Part shown: positions 13,936 through 15,223 of the stretch, in pieces | Layout of the letters: every line of letters begins with the position of its first letter | Position numbering within the stretch: the stretch's first letter is position 1 | NCBI GenBank assembly: GCA_012026715.1 | Contig: VEPB01000358.1 | Span: forward strand, 1-15,223 | Direction of reading: 5' to 3' | DNA from: Methylococcaceae bacterium | Lineage (GTDB): Bacteria; Pseudomonadota; Gammaproteobacteria; Methylococcales; Methylococcaceae | Length of the DNA: 15,223 nt | Translations under genes and position numbers: made by a program | The notes under the pieces: generated by a model | Told to the model about the DNA's origin: nothing | The model's database searches: none | What the model saw: only the letters and a program-made list of their open reading frames with translations

Positions 13936-14879
13936 CAGCGAAACACCTCGGCGGCGTTGCGGATCACTTCGTCCGGGAATTCGAGCTTCATGTGCTCGGC
14001 GGTCTTGAGGTTGAGCGAGTACAGCACCCGGCGCGGCGTTGCCGGCGGAATGCTGGAAGCGGGCTTGCCCTTGAGGATCTGATCGGCGAATTCGGCACAC
14101 TGACGGCCCAGGTCGTCGTAGTCGCGATCCAGCGCATAAAGGGCGCCGGCCTTGACCCAACTGGACGACAGCCCCACCAGTGGAACGCGGTTGCGGAACG
14201 AGTAGAGCAGAATTTCGCGGGCGGTCTGGGGCGACAGCAGCCGCGATTCGCCCAGACCCCACAGCGCGCCGATGGTGGAGGGCAGCTGTTTGAGGGCATC
14301 CGGCAGCGCCTCGGGGACCGAGCCTCCGGCTGCTTCCAAAGCGACATTGTCGCGACCGGCCAGGCGTTTCAACTCTTCCACGTCATCCGTTCCCAAGGCG
14401 GGATCGTAGAGTACGCCGAATGCCCGGACGTTGCCCAGCAGACGCTTGAGCCACTGCCATTGGGTGGTGACCGGAAAATCCAGCCCGACTCCGGTGACGT
14501 TGGGCGCGGCGTGCTAATCGGCTGGGTTGAAGACGAGGGTGGCAACCACCGGGACTCGCAGATGGCGTGCCGTGATCGCCTGGGTCGCCATGGTTCCAAG
14601 ACTCAGAATCAGGTTGGGCTGCTGCTGATCCAGCTGCGCCATGGCCGTCGCCAGTTCGGCCGGCTGTTCCACCACCCACTCGCGATAACTACCTTGCACG
14701 CCCAGCTGGCTGAGCTGCGCCTTGAAACCGTCCAGCGCACGCCGGTAAGGCGGCGCATCATGGCTCAGCAGTACGGCGACGGAAGCCGCCGCCCAACTGC
14801 TCGCCAGGGGCGAAGCCAGCAGTACGGCAAACAGCAGGCCATGCCAGGCCGTGCGGAGCGGGCCGGTCGTTCGGGTCAC
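13935..14879 (-). pseudogene. ABC-type periplasmic substrate-binding protein, interrupted by in-frame amber
   Basis: The gene encodes a 313-residue ABC_sub_bind-type periplasmic protein, with one internal TAG at 14516-14514 (codon 122). A signal peptide (about 1-31, hydrophobic core LLFAVLLASPLASSWAAA) precedes VAVLLSHDAPPYRRALDGF and an ILSLGTMATQAI segment (about 90-101). After VFNPAD comes the stop, and the same frame continues with HAAPNVTGVGLDF, GVLYDP and VGLSSSWVKAGALYALDRDY to residue 314. There is no shift of frame. GTG 14879 is the start, with GGGAG upstream. Translation could restart at ATG 14396, but that piece would lack a signal peptide. The ligand is unknown; no ABC permease or ATPase is nearby, so it may serve sensing rather than import. 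It is either a recent pseudogene, a sequencing error or a readthrough gene. Confidence 0.85.
14514..14516 (-). other. In-frame amber codon in the substrate-binding protein gene
   Basis: CTA on the plus strand reads TAG on the minus strand, between Asp121 and His123 of the binding-protein frame. Family-like sequence continues on both sides in the same frame, so a single substitution from a sense codon (for example CAG, AAG, GAG or TGG) is enough to explain it. Confidence 0.9.
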
Positions 14880-14912
14880 CGCCCGGCTCCCGCCGCCATC
14901 GCTGGCGGCCCT

Positions 14913-15223
14913 TTAGAATTCATAGTTGAGTTTGAGCCGCAGGCTGCGTCCGTCCTGCTGCACAGTGTCAGGCAGCAGGGGCGGGGCTGCGGGGTCGCGA
15001 TATTTGGTGTCGAACAGGTTATAGATGTCGCCGGTGACTTCCAGGCCTTTGAACCAGCGGCCGGAAAACAGGGTCAGGTTGGTGACGATGAAGCCTCCGG
15101 TGAGCCTGTTTTGCACGGTCTGCCGTGAACTGGTGTACTGCACTTCCAGTCCGGCGAAAGTCTTGTCCCCCCAGATCGGCGCCGATAAATTGAATTTGAC
15201 CATGTGGTTGGGCGAATTGGGCA
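14913..15223 (-). CDS. TonB-dependent outer-membrane receptor, C-terminal end (partial)
   Basis: Only the last 102 or so residues are in the window; the gene runs off the right edge. The visible part is a beta-barrel end. PNSPNHMVKFNLSAPI resembles the conserved NSPxHL-K-N strand of TonB-dependent receptors. YNLFDTKYRDP is the usual near-terminal motif, and the protein ends RLKLNYEF with the terminal aromatic residue needed for outer-membrane insertion. The stop TAA at 14915-14913 lies 33 nt before the GTG of the binding-protein gene, so the three minus-strand genes probably form one operon. The substrate cannot be told from this piece. Receptors of this type import siderophores, cobalamin or other large ligands. 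Confidence 0.92.
   Translation of the reverse strand, partial: PNSPNHMVKFNLSAPIWGDKTFAGLEVQYTSSRQTVQNRLTGGFIVTNLTLFSGRWFKGLEVTGDIYNLFDTKYRDPAAPPLLPDTVQQDGRSLRLKLNYEF

Noticed and set aside
14514..14516. Amber codon read as pyrrolysine
   Set aside because: Pyrrolysine is known from methylamine methyltransferases and a few other cases, not from this binding-protein family, and no pyl genes are in view. Mutation or error is simpler.
12619..15128. Long plus-strand open frames opposite the GGDEF-EAL and binding-protein genes (12619-13716 and 13929-15128)
   Set aside because: They are antisense to clear family members, and their sequence shows no motif, signal peptide or sensible start.

Overview
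The window looks like chromosome from a GC-rich gammaproteobacterium. Evidence is the def-fmt-rsmB-DUF4390-ntrY-ntrX gene order, typical gammaproteobacterial protein sequences, and the density of c-di-GMP and TonB functions. I cannot name the genus; a methanotroph-like or purple-sulfur-like relative is plausible but unproven. No tRNA, rRNA, CRISPR array, insertion sequence or phage gene was seen.

Region 1 (1-7170, + strand) is a compact housekeeping and signalling operon. It encodes peptide deformylase (def), methionyl-tRNA formyltransferase (fmt), 16S rRNA m5C methyltransferase (rsmB, TTG start inside the fmt stop), an exported DUF4390 protein, an NtrY-type membrane histidine kinase and an NtrX-type response regulator. 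From fmt onward every junction overlaps (TTGA, ATGA, 19 nt, 8 nt), so translation is probably coupled. The NtrX-like regulator has lost the GAFTGA loop that contacts sigma-54.

Region 2 (7180-10481, - strand) is the most interesting part. It is a two-gene operon, 2 nt apart, encoding a soluble cobalamin-binding protein and a soluble PAS-GGDEF-EAL protein. The cobalamin protein carries the full signature of the CarH/LitR adenosylcobalamin photoreceptors (WH, then E-H to complete Wx9EH, then ExHxxG) but has no MerR DNA-binding domain. The simplest reading is a B12-based, possibly light-responsive, sensor whose output is c-di-GMP turnover by its partner rather than transcription.

Region 3 (10482-11814) holds a promoter-bearing intergenic stretch with a perfect inverted repeat, a small FmdB-like zinc-ribbon protein, and the mechanosensitive channel MscL with a C-terminal CxxC/CxxC tail. 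A strong hairpin between convergent genes follows.

Region 4 (11815-15223, - strand) reads TonB-dependent receptor (3' end only), then an ABC-type periplasmic substrate-binding protein, then a membrane HAMP-GGDEF-EAL protein. The last two genes share one base, and the layout suggests a periplasmic ligand sensor driving c-di-GMP. The binding-protein gene is interrupted by an in-frame amber codon at 14514-14516, with the rest of the protein still open in the same frame.
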